Assembly (NCBI RefSeq): GCF_002845275.2
Contig: NZ_CP088149.1
Span: forward strand, 5,573,436-5,637,435
Direction of reading: 5' to 3'
DNA from: Pseudomonas sp. S06B 330
Lineage (GTDB): Bacteria > Pseudomonadota > Gammaproteobacteria > Pseudomonadales > Pseudomonadaceae
DNA length: 64,000 nt
Of the stretch, positions 57,063 through 64,000 are shown in pieces. The position numbers and the translations under genes were made by a program. Under the pieces are notes generated by a model. That model saw only the letters and a list, made by a program, of their open reading frames with translations. It did no database searches and was not told where the DNA came from. Positions within the stretch are counted from its first letter, which is position 1, and every line of letters begins with the position of its first letter.

Positions 57063-57959
57063 ATGTCCAAACGTCTGGTGCCATCAATGGCCGCGCTGCA
57101 GTGTTTCGAGGCTGCCGCCCGGCACCTGAGCTTCACCCGCGCCGCCGAAGAGCTGCACCTGACCCAGAGCGCGGTGAGTAAGCAAGTCGCGCAACTGGAG
57201 GAAATGCTCCGCCATCACCTGTTCCTGCGCATCCGTCGACGCTTGCAACTGACACCAGCAGGCGCGCTATACCTGACCGAGGTCAACAAGATCCTTACCC
57301 AGGTCGATATGTCCAGCCGCTACATCCTCTCGTACGGCGAGCAAACTGAAGTATTGAAGGTAGCCACCCAACCGAGTTTTGGCGTGCGCTGGCTGATTCC
57401 GCACCTCAAAGGCTTCGGCAAGCGTCATCCGAATATCCACCTGGATATCCGCAATGAGATGGAGCCCTTCGCCTTGCTGCAAGGCAAGGCCGATGTGGTG
57501 TTCTTCTTCGGCCAGGGCACCTGGCCTGGCGCGACCTGCGTCAAATTGTTCGGTGAAGAGGTGGTGCCAGTTTGCGCGCCAGAGCTGTTGCAAGGCCGCA
57601 CCCTGCACGACGCCAGCGAGCTGTCCGAGCTGGTTCTGCTGCAAAGCACCTCACGCCCAGAGGCCTGGCATGAGTGGTTCCTCGAACAAGGTTTGCATTC
57701 TGCCCACAGCTACCACGGGCCGCGCTTTGACACCTTCTATATGAGCCTCAGTGCTGCCCAGTCCGGCTGCGGTGTAGCGCTGGTGCCGCGATACCTGGTG
57801 GCGCAGGAGCTGGCGGAAGGCAAATTGGTCGTGCCCTGGCAGCACAGCATGTGCAGCAATGGTTCGCATTTTTTGGCGTTTGCCGAGCACGCGGCGGAAG
57901 TCCCCAAGGTGCGCGCCCTGGTCGACTGGATTGCTGCTGAGGTTGAAGCACAAGGTTAA
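57063..57959 (+). CDS. LysR-family regulator of the amaBA/hglS cluster
   Basis: A 298-residue regulator of the GcvA-like LysR branch. The winged helix-turn-helix covers 1-65 (LVPSMAALQCFEAAARHLSFTRAA, TQSAVSKQVAQLE). The effector domain follows (RWLIPHLKGFGKRHPNI). It sits divergent from amaB (136 bases) and 96 bases before hglS on the same strand, so it probably controls both. The inducer is likely an intermediate of D-lysine catabolism, by inference. Confidence 0.9.
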   Translation: MSKRLVPSMAALQCFEAAARHLSFTRAAEELHLTQSAVSKQVAQLEEMLRHHLFLRIRRRLQLTPAGALYLTEVNKILTQVDMSSRYILSYGEQTEVLKVATQPSFGVRWLIPHLKGFGKRHPNIHLDIRNEMEPFALLQGKADVVFFFGQGTWPGATCVKLFGEEVVPVCAPELLQGRTLHDASELSELVLLQSTSRPEAWHEWFLEQGLHSAHSYHGPRFDTFYMSLSAAQSGCGVALVPRYLVAQELAEGKLVVPWQHSMCSNGSHFLAFAEHAAEVPKVRALVDWIAAEVEAQG

Positions 57960-58055
57960 GAATTAACGGAATGACTGATCGACTTTTTTTCGCTTGCGGG
58001 ACAAGTGCATTCCTCGCTTTCATGTAGGGGTGCCCACTTCACCAGGAAGCTTTCG

Positions 58056-59453
58056 ATGCCCGCTCAAGATTTCGTCAGCCCGGACAGCATTCGCGCGCAG
58101 TTCTGCGCCGCCATGTCGCTCATGTATAAACAGGAAGTGCCGCTCTACGGCACCCTGCTGTCGCTGGTGAGCGAGATCAACCAGCAGGTCATGACCCAAC
58201 AGCCGGAAGTGGCCCAGGCCCTGCGCTGGACCGGCGAAATCGAGCGATTGGATCATGAACGTCACGGCGCCATCCGCGTCGGCACGGCCGAGGAGCTGGC
58301 GACCATTGCTCGCTTGTTCGCCGTCATGGGCATGCAACCGGTGGGTTACTACGACCTCAGCTCGGCAGGCGTTCCGGTGCACTCCACCGCCTTTCGCGCC
58401 GTGCACGAACAATCACTGCATATCAGTCCGTTCCGGGTCTTTACTTCGCTGCTGCGCCTGGAGCTGATCGACAACCCGGCCTTGCGTGAACTGTCCCGGC
58501 AAATCCTTGCTAAACGGCAGATTTTCACCCCGCGCGCACTGGCGCTGATTCAACAGTTCGAGCGTGAGGGTGGCCTGAGTGCCGAGGATGCCAACACCTT
58601 TGTTGACGAAGCCCTGCACACCTTCCGTTGGCACCATGACGCGACAGTGACGGCCGAGCAGTATCAGCAACTGCATGACCAGCATCGCCTGATCGCCGAT
58701 GTGGTGGCCTTCAAGGGCCCACACATCAACCACCTGACACCACGCACCCTGGACATCGATGCCATCCAGTTGGGTATGCCGGCCAAGGGGATTCCACCCA
58801 AGGCCGTGATCGAAGGCCCGCCCCCGCGGCGTTGCCCGATCCTGCTGCGTCAGACCAGCTTCAAGGCGCTACAGGAAAAGGTCGCCTTCAGCGATCAACG
58901 CGGTGACGCAGGCGGTAGCCACACCGCACGCTTCGGCGAGATCGAGCAACGTGGCGCGGCACTGACGCCCAAGGGGCGCCAGCTGTATGACCAACTGCTC
59001 GACGCTGCTCGCGAGGCACTCGGTGGCGTACCTGCAGAGGCCAACGCCGAGCGTTACATGGATCTGCTGAGCAATAGCTTCCAGGCCTTCCCGGATGATC
59101 TGGCGCAGATGCGCGAGCAAGGGCTGGCGTATTTCCGCTTCTTTGCAACCGAGCGCGGCATGGCCGCACGCGGCGACGCCGGACGACCCACTTCGCTGGA
59201 TGGCTTGATCGAAGCTGGCCACGTGCATTTCGAAGCGTTGGTATATGAGGACTTCCTGCCGGTCAGTGCGGCGGGGATCTTTCAGTCCAACCTGGGTGAT
59301 GATGCGCAGAGCGAATATGGCAGCAATGCCAACCGCGATGCCTTTGAGCAAGCGCTGGGCAGGTCAGTGCAGGATGAACTGGAGCTTTATGCGCAGAGTC
59401 AGCAGCGATCACTGCAGGCGTGTGCCAAGGCACTGGACCTGCCAGACCTGTAA
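58056..59453 (+). CDS. hglS: 2-oxoadipate dioxygenase/decarboxylase HglS (DUF1338/YdcJ)
   Basis: A 465-residue enzyme that converts 2-oxoadipate to D-2-hydroxyglutarate in P. putida D-lysine catabolism. The metal and substrate residues reported for the family as I recall them are present: His70 (DHERHGAIR), Arg74, His226 (GPHINHLTPR) and a glutamate at 295 (RFGEIEQRG). The ATG at 58056 has the length of the P. putida enzyme; 17 codons upstream are dropped. It joins amaA and amaB functionally: pipecolate to aminoadipate, then 2-oxoadipate, to 2-hydroxyglutarate. Confidence 0.92.
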   Translation: MPAQDFVSPDSIRAQFCAAMSLMYKQEVPLYGTLLSLVSEINQQVMTQQPEVAQALRWTGEIERLDHERHGAIRVGTAEELATIARLFAVMGMQPVGYYDLSSAGVPVHSTAFRAVHEQSLHISPFRVFTSLLRLELIDNPALRELSRQILAKRQIFTPRALALIQQFEREGGLSAEDANTFVDEALHTFRWHHDATVTAEQYQQLHDQHRLIADVVAFKGPHINHLTPRTLDIDAIQLGMPAKGIPPKAVIEGPPPRRCPILLRQTSFKALQEKVAFSDQRGDAGGSHTARFGEIEQRGAALTPKGRQLYDQLLDAAREALGGVPAEANAERYMDLLSNSFQAFPDDLAQMREQGLAYFRFFATERGMAARGDAGRPTSLDGLIEAGHVHFEALVYEDFLPVSAAGIFQSNLGDDAQSEYGSNANRDAFEQALGRSVQDELELYAQSQQRSLQACAKALDLPDL

Positions 59454-59475
59454 CCACTCCCGGGCCGCTGTGCGA

Positions 59476-59557
59476 CCCATCGCCGGCAAAGCCGGCACCC
59501 ACAGTGGTTTCATCCCTTCACCGGGCCATTGTGGGAGTCGGCCTTGCTGGCGATGGG
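59476..59557. repeat. REP doublet after hglS, entering the next gene
   Basis: CCCATCGCCGGCAAAGCCGG and, inverted, TCGGCCTTGCTGGCGATGGG flank about 35 bases. The right unit overlaps the end of the LysR gene that stops at 59510. Confidence 0.8.
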
Positions 59558-60487
59558 TGCGGCGGCAGCGCCAAAGATTTCCACTTTAGGCAAGTCCATC
59601 GCATCTGCCTCCCCCTGCAGGAAATCACTCAAGCGCCGCAGCCGCTCACCCCCGGGCCGGGTCTTCGGCCACACTAGGTAGTAATCCATACCGCTCGCCA
59701 CAGCCGCCGGCCAAGGCAGGCTCAGTCGTCCCTGGGCCACGTCTTCAGCCACCATCAACAAATCGCCCATCGACACGCCATAACCCCGAGCGGCGGCGAT
59801 CATGCCCAACTCCAGCGTATCGAACACCTGCCCGCCCTTGAGCGATACTTTGTCAGTCAGCCCCATGCGCGCCAACCAACTGCGCCAGTCACGCTTGTCT
59901 GGCGTCGGATGCAGCAACTCGACACCGGCCAAGCGCCGGGCATCCCAAGGGCCTTCGTTGAGCAGCTCAGGGGCGCCTACCGGAATCAACAACTCGGAAA
60001 ACAGTCGGACCACCTCCCACTCCGGTGGAAAGTGCCCGTCCCCAAGCAGTACAGCGCAATCGAAGGGTTCATGGTTGAAGTCGACATGATCGACATCCAT
60101 CCAGGCACTGGTCAGTTGCACCTCGTTGCCCGGCTGCAAATGACGAAAACGGCTGAGCCGCGCCAGCAGCCAGCGCATGGTCAGGGTCGAAGGCGCTTTC
60201 ATGCGCAGGATGTCGTCTTCGCTGCGCAGCGTGTTACAGGCGCGCTCCAACGCCGCAAAGCCTTCACGCACCCCGGGCAGCAACAGCCGGGCAGCCTCAC
60301 TCAGCTGCAAACTACGGCCATTGCGCACGAACAACCGGCAGGCAAAGTGCTCTTCCAGGGTACGAATGTGTCGGCTGACGGCACTCTGGGTAATCGATAA
60401 CTCATCCCCGGCGCGGGTGAACGAGCTGTGTCGGGCAGCGGCTTCGAAAGCCCGCAAAGCGTAGAGAGGCGGTAAACGACGCGACAT
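59510..60487 (-). CDS. LysR-family (GcvA-like) regulator
   Basis: A 325-residue regulator. The DNA-binding domain is at 1-65 (PPLYALRAFEAAARHSSFTRAG, ITQSAVSRHIRTLEEHF) and the effector domain follows. The last 16 residues (APIASKADSHNGPVKG) are encoded by the right arm of a REP doublet and look unrelated to the family. Start at 60487 (MSRRLPPLYAL). It is divergent from the MATE gene by 156 bases. P. aeruginosa has a LysR gene beside a MATE gene in the same place. Confidence 0.9.
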   Translation of the reverse strand: MSRRLPPLYALRAFEAAARHSSFTRAGDELSITQSAVSRHIRTLEEHFACRLFVRNGRSLQLSEAARLLLPGVREGFAALERACNTLRSEDDILRMKAPSTLTMRWLLARLSRFRHLQPGNEVQLTSAWMDVDHVDFNHEPFDCAVLLGDGHFPPEWEVVRLFSELLIPVGAPELLNEGPWDARRLAGVELLHPTPDKRDWRSWLARMGLTDKVSLKGGQVFDTLELGMIAAARGYGVSMGDLLMVAEDVAQGRLSLPWPAAVASGMDYYLVWPKTRPGGERLRRLSDFLQGEADAMDLPKVEIFGAAAAPIASKADSHNGPVKG

Positions 60488-60643
60488 GGCAAAACGTCCA
60501 GGCAAACCGAGAGGCAATCGACTAGATCATACTCACATGAGTTTTAATCATGCCAATGATCGTTTTTATCCTTTTGTGGATAGCCGTCAAAAAGCCCAGA
60601 ATTAAAGACTTTCCCTCTCCTCGCGTCAGAAAAGGACGATCCC

Positions 60644-62035
60644 ATGCAGGCCGCACCCACTCATGAACTCAAGGCACTGTTGCGCCTGGCCGGTCCCCTG
60701 ATCGCCTCGCAACTGGCCCACATGCTGATGGTGCTGACTGATACGTTGATGATGGCCCGCATCAGCCCCCAGGCCTTGGCCGGTGGCGGTCTGGGTGCGG
60801 CCAGCTATTCGTTTGTGTCGATTTTCTGCCTGGGCGTGATTGCTGCCGTCGGCACACTGGTAGCGATTCGCAAGGGGGCTGGCGATATTGCCGGCGCTGC
60901 CCGACTGACCCAGGCGGGGCTGTGGCTGGCCTGGGCGATGGCGCTGGGCGCAGCGCTGGCGCTGTGGAACCTGGAGCCGGTGCTGTTGTTGCTTGGTCAA
61001 AGCCCGAACAACGTCGAGGCGGCTGCCCAGTTCCTGCTCCTGCTGCCCCTTGCCCTGCCTGGCTACCTGAGCTTTATGGCCCTGCGCGGCTTTACCAGCG
61101 CCATCGGCCGCTCGACCCCAGTGATGGTCATCAGCCTGGTCGGGACCGTAGCCAACTTCCTGCTCAACTATGCGCTGATCGAAGGCATGTTCGGTCTACC
61201 CAAGCTGGGGCTGGTCGGTATCGGCCTGGTGACCGCCATCGTGGCCAACTGCATGGCGGTGGCCATGGCCCTGTACATTCGCTGGCACCCGGCTTACGCG
61301 CCCTACCCGATTCGTAAGGGCCTGAGCCGCCCTTCGTGGCCGGCCTTGCGTGAGTTGTGGCGTCTGGGTCTGCCGATTGGCGGTACCTATACGGTAGAAG
61401 TCGGTTTGTTCGCTTTTGCCGCACTGTGCATGGGTGTGCTGGGCAGTACTGAACTGGCGGCGCACCAGATCGCCCTGCAGATCGTTTCGACTGCGTTCAT
61501 GATTCCGGCCGGGCTGTCCTATGCCGTCACCATGCGTGTCGGGCTCTACTATGGTGCTGGTAACCTGCTTGGCGCACGCCATGCCGGACGGGTTGGTATT
61601 GGCTTTGGCGCAGCGATGATGCTGGGCTTTGCCATGCTGTTCTGGCTGATGCCCGACCCGCTGGTCGGGCTGTTCCTCGACCACGGTGATCCGGCCTTCG
61701 CTGACATCATCCAGCTGGCCGTTAGCCTGTTGATGGTAGCTGCTTGGTTCGAGCTGTTCGATGGTGTGCAAACCATCGCCATGGGTTCGATCCGGGGCCT
61801 GAAGGATGCCAAGACCACGTTCCTGGTCGGGCTGTTCTGCTATTGGGTCATTGGTGCTCCCGCTGCTTGGTTGCTGGCCTTCACCCTCGGCATGGGCGCG
61901 GTGGGCGTCTGGTGGGGGCTGGCCCTTGGCCTGGCCTGCGCGGCGGTGAGCCTGACCCTGGCGTTCGAGTGGCGGATGAAGCGGATGTTGGGGCGATCCA
62001 ACGGTGCGAACAAGGCCGCCACTACAGCGGCTTAA
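60644..62035 (+). CDS. MATE family multidrug efflux pump
   Basis: A 463-residue inner-membrane antiporter with about twelve helices in two similar halves. N-lobe marks are LAGPLIASQLAHMLMVLTDT and MVISLVGTVANFLLNYALI; C-lobe marks are GLPIGGTYTVEVGLFAF and LAAHQIALQIVSTAFMIPAGLSYAVTMRVG. It belongs to the NorM branch, which exports cationic drugs with Na+ or H+. Start at 60644, the only ATG at the head of the frame. Confidence 0.93.
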   Translation: MQAAPTHELKALLRLAGPLIASQLAHMLMVLTDTLMMARISPQALAGGGLGAASYSFVSIFCLGVIAAVGTLVAIRKGAGDIAGAARLTQAGLWLAWAMALGAALALWNLEPVLLLLGQSPNNVEAAAQFLLLLPLALPGYLSFMALRGFTSAIGRSTPVMVISLVGTVANFLLNYALIEGMFGLPKLGLVGIGLVTAIVANCMAVAMALYIRWHPAYAPYPIRKGLSRPSWPALRELWRLGLPIGGTYTVEVGLFAFAALCMGVLGSTELAAHQIALQIVSTAFMIPAGLSYAVTMRVGLYYGAGNLLGARHAGRVGIGFGAAMMLGFAMLFWLMPDPLVGLFLDHGDPAFADIIQLAVSLLMVAAWFELFDGVQTIAMGSIRGLKDAKTTFLVGLFCYWVIGAPAAWLLAFTLGMGAVGVWWGLALGLACAAVSLTLAFEWRMKRMLGRSNGANKAATTAA

Positions 62036-62036
62036 C

Positions 62037-62072
62037 ATTCCGTGGGAGCGGATTCATCCGCTCCCACGGAAT
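62037..62072. terminator. REP-type hairpin terminator between MATE and EAL genes
   Basis: ATTCCGTGGGAGCGGA-TTCA-TCCGCTCCCACGGAAT is a perfect 16-bp stem with a 4-base loop. It fills the gap between the two convergent stops and shares one base with the EAL stop codon. The GGGAGCGGATTCATCCGC core marks it as the same family as 31462-31545. Confidence 0.7.
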
Positions 62073-63736
62073 TACAAAGCCACCGACTGCTGCGCCGATC
62101 GGCTCAGCAAAAACACCATCAACTCCTCAATCGGCAAGGGCCGACTGATCAGGAAGCCCTGTACCTGATCACACTTGAACCTGCGCAACAGGTCCATTTG
62201 TTCCGCAGTTTCCACCCCTTCGGCCACCACCTCCAGATTGAGGTTATGCGCCAGATTGATCATCGCATGGACCAGTTTGCAGTTCTCTTCGCGCTGTTCC
62301 ATGCCGCCAACAAAGCTGCGGTCGACCTTGAGCAAGGTGATCGGCAGGCTGTTAAGGTGGACGAAGGACGAAAAGCCGGTACCGAAATCGTCGAGCGAAA
62401 AACGCACGCCCAATCGGCCCAGGGCATCCATGGTCTGCTGGACCAGGTCATTGCGGCGCATCACTGCCGTCTCAGTGAGTTCAAACTCCAGCCAACGCGC
62501 ATCGACGCCATGCTCGATGATCAGCCGGCTCAAGGTGGCCAGCAGCTGACTGTCCTGGAACTGGCGGAACGACAAGTTGACCGCCATATGCAGCGGCGCC
62601 AGGCCTTGCTCGCGTAACACCTGCATGTCGCGCAGGGCGCGGGAAATCACCCAGTAACCCAGCGGCACGATCAGTCCGCTTTGCTCGGCCAAAGGCACGA
62701 ATTCGCTGGGCGGCAACAAACCCCGTTCAGCATGACGCCAACGCACCAGCGCCTCCAGGCCGACAATCTGACCGTCGGCCATATTCAGCCGCGGCTGGTA
62801 ATGCAATTCCAGTTCGTCACGACGCAAGGCGCGGCGTAGCTCGCTTTCCAGATCAGCGAGGCTGCGAGCGTTGCGGTTGATCCGCTCGTTGAAAATATGA
62901 AAGGTGCAGCCTTGGGTGCCCTTGGCCTGTTGCATGGCAATGTGTGCATGCCACATCAACGGGTCGGCGCCTCCCTGAGCACGGGCATGGGCGACACCCA
63001 GACTGCAGCCAAGCAACAGACTTTCGCCATCCACCCAGTAGGGTTCGGCCAGAGCCTCGGTAATACGTTCTGCCATCCATTCAGCACGCTGTGGCTCACG
63101 GCGGGTGTCGATCAACAGGGCGAATTCATCGCTACCCAGGCGGGCAACCTGATCACCGGCTTCAAGCTGGCTTTTCAGGCGCCCGACCACCTGCAGGATC
63201 AACCGATCCCCTGCCTGATGGCCAAGCGCATCGTTGGCACGGCGAAAGTTGTCCAGGTCCAGGTGGCCGAGGGCCACGCCACGCCCTTCGTTATCGGCCA
63301 GACGCGCAGCCAGCAGGGTGTGAAAGCCCTGACGGTTGGCAATGCCAGTCAACGGATCCTGTTCGGCCAGACGCTGTAGGGTGGCCTCCAGCACTCCACG
63401 CTCCCGTACATGACGCAGGCTACGGCGCAGGGTATCGGGGCCAAGCTGGCCAAGCACCAGCCAGTCACTGACTCCCGGCGGAGGCACTTGCGGCTCGTGT
63501 TCAAGCAACAGCACCATCGGCAACATGCAACGCCCAGGTGCTGGCTGCAGCTGCGGGGTCGCCAGTACCAATGCATTGCGATCAGTGGCAAACAGGGTGT
63601 CGACAGCGTCCCAGTTCGGTGCGGTCAGTATTACCGCAGTGCCCGCCAGCGGCGTCAGACAATCTCGCAAGGCTGCGGCCCATTGGGGTTCATCAGCCAG
63701 CAAGAGCAAACGCAAGGGTTCGACAGGCGTAGACAA
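62072..63736 (-). CDS. GGDEF-EAL domain protein, probable c-di-GMP phosphodiesterase
   Basis: A 554-residue protein. Residues 1-110 form a receiver-like domain (LRLLLLADEPQWAAAL) without the usual Asp-Lys set. The GGDEF domain (about 120-285) has GSDEF in place of GGDEF, so cyclase activity is unlikely. The EAL domain (about 300-545) is complete: GLEALVRW, NLSFRQFQD, ELTETAVM, DDFGTGFSS, KVDRSFV and AEGVET. The start is TTG at 63736, with AAGGAG 5 bases away; no better ATG is close. P. aeruginosa carries a similar EAL protein between a MATE gene and rep, which fits here. A palindrome 68 bases upstream may be an operator. Confidence 0.9.
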   Translation of the reverse strand: MSTPVEPLRLLLLADEPQWAAALRDCLTPLAGTAVILTAPNWDAVDTLFATDRNALVLATPQLQPAPGRCMLPMVLLLEHEPQVPPPGVSDWLVLGQLGPDTLRRSLRHVRERGVLEATLQRLAEQDPLTGIANRQGFHTLLAARLADNEGRGVALGHLDLDNFRRANDALGHQAGDRLILQVVGRLKSQLEAGDQVARLGSDEFALLIDTRREPQRAEWMAERITEALAEPYWVDGESLLLGCSLGVAHARAQGGADPLMWHAHIAMQQAKGTQGCTFHIFNERINRNARSLADLESELRRALRRDELELHYQPRLNMADGQIVGLEALVRWRHAERGLLPPSEFVPLAEQSGLIVPLGYWVISRALRDMQVLREQGLAPLHMAVNLSFRQFQDSQLLATLSRLIIEHGVDARWLEFELTETAVMRRNDLVQQTMDALGRLGVRFSLDDFGTGFSSFVHLNSLPITLLKVDRSFVGGMEQREENCKLVHAMINLAHNLNLEVVAEGVETAEQMDLLRRFKCDQVQGFLISRPLPIEELMVFLLSRSAQQSVAL

Positions 63737-63803
63737 GCTGGCTCCTTAGGACGTGGACACAGTCAAATGACAATGGGCAGCGAGAGGCTAATCCTAAACC
63801 ATT

Positions 63804-63822
63804 AGTGAAAATGATTTTCACT
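63804..63822. promoter_or_regulatory. 19-bp perfect palindrome, Fur-box-like
   Basis: AGTGAAAATGATTTTCACT has two perfect 9-base arms around one G. Length, the central AAATGATTTT and symmetry recall Fur or zinc/iron-uptake-regulator boxes. It lies 68 bases before the EAL gene and about 180 before the right edge, where a further gene (rep in P. aeruginosa) would begin. Confidence 0.5.
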
Positions 63823-64000
63823 TAAAGTCGCGCCATTCCGTTGCCGACATCCCGCAGGTTTCGCCACGCATCCTGCGGGAAAGTAACAAAAGCGGCAAAT
63901 TTAGATCGCGTGGTACGTCACACTGTCAGACGGTCGCGGCAGAATCCTTCCACCCCTGCTAAAATGCGCGGCTATTTTTCAGGCGACCCCGGTTTTCTTC

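Overview
The window is chromosomal DNA of a Pseudomonas, most likely of the putida/fluorescens lineage. The evidence is the gene order (ubiD-rho-trxA-ppx/ppk-hemB; algP-algQ-dsbB-hemYXDC-algR-argH; cyaA-rnk-cyaY-lptM-lysA-dapF-xerC; sutA-amtB-glnK-ubiK-comM), the Pseudomonas-specific proteins AlgP, AlgQ and SutA, the GC-rich codon use, several families of Pseudomonas REP-type palindromes, and a lysine/pipecolate catabolic cluster (amaA, amaB, hglS) of the P. putida kind. No rRNA, tRNA, CRISPR array, transposase, integrase or prophage was seen.

Layout. 0-13.9 kb: end of a quinone-reductase-like gene, a ChaC-type protein, a [2Fe-2S] flavoreductase joined to ubiD, rho, trxA, convergent ppx and ppk, hemB, a DedA protein overlapping a fatty-acid-hydroxylase-superfamily gene, elbB and a YaiI protein. 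14-19.4 kb: an FTR1 iron permease with a cytochrome c domain, a LysE exporter, a short MscS protein and an ABC-F ATPase. 19.4-31.5 kb: a TIGR02444 gene, algP, an FKBP isomerase, algQ, dsbB, the hemYXDC block, algR (no algZ beside it), argH, a GST and two small conserved proteins. 31.6-41.4 kb: class I adenylate cyclase, a PI-PLC-X-like protein, rnk, cyaY with a DUF1289 gene, and the tight operon lptM-lysA-dapF-DUF484-xerC-HAD phosphatase. 41.6-45.1 kb: a small exported protein, sutA, amtB-glnK (with a good sigma-54/NtrC arrangement) and ubiK.

45.1-48.1 kb is an accessory block set between ubiK and comM, which are close neighbours in P. aeruginosa as I recall it. It holds a small DUF3077-like gene, a DUF4225-like gene facing a 69-residue two-helix membrane protein, a SAM-dependent methyltransferase, REP fragments, and a pair of imperfect 101-bp direct repeats around the AT-richer middle part. 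After comM comes a second accessory-looking module (49.9-52.5 kb): a ToxR/CadC-type membrane-anchored winged-helix regulator translationally coupled to a small single-pass membrane protein, followed by a lipoprotein and a small outer-membrane beta-barrel. These two modules are the best places to look for something undescribed.

52.6-64 kb: a MscS channel fused to a cyclic-nucleotide-binding-like domain, then the D-lysine/L-pipecolate catabolic genes amaB-amaA with a divergent LysR regulator and hglS, a second LysR gene, a MATE efflux pump and a GGDEF-EAL protein that starts at TTG. A 19-bp perfect palindrome of Fur-box appearance lies upstream of the last gene.

Most housekeeping calls rest on recognisable protein families and are firm. 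Start codons were chosen from Shine-Dalgarno position and usual family length. Promoter, operator and terminator calls are by eye only.
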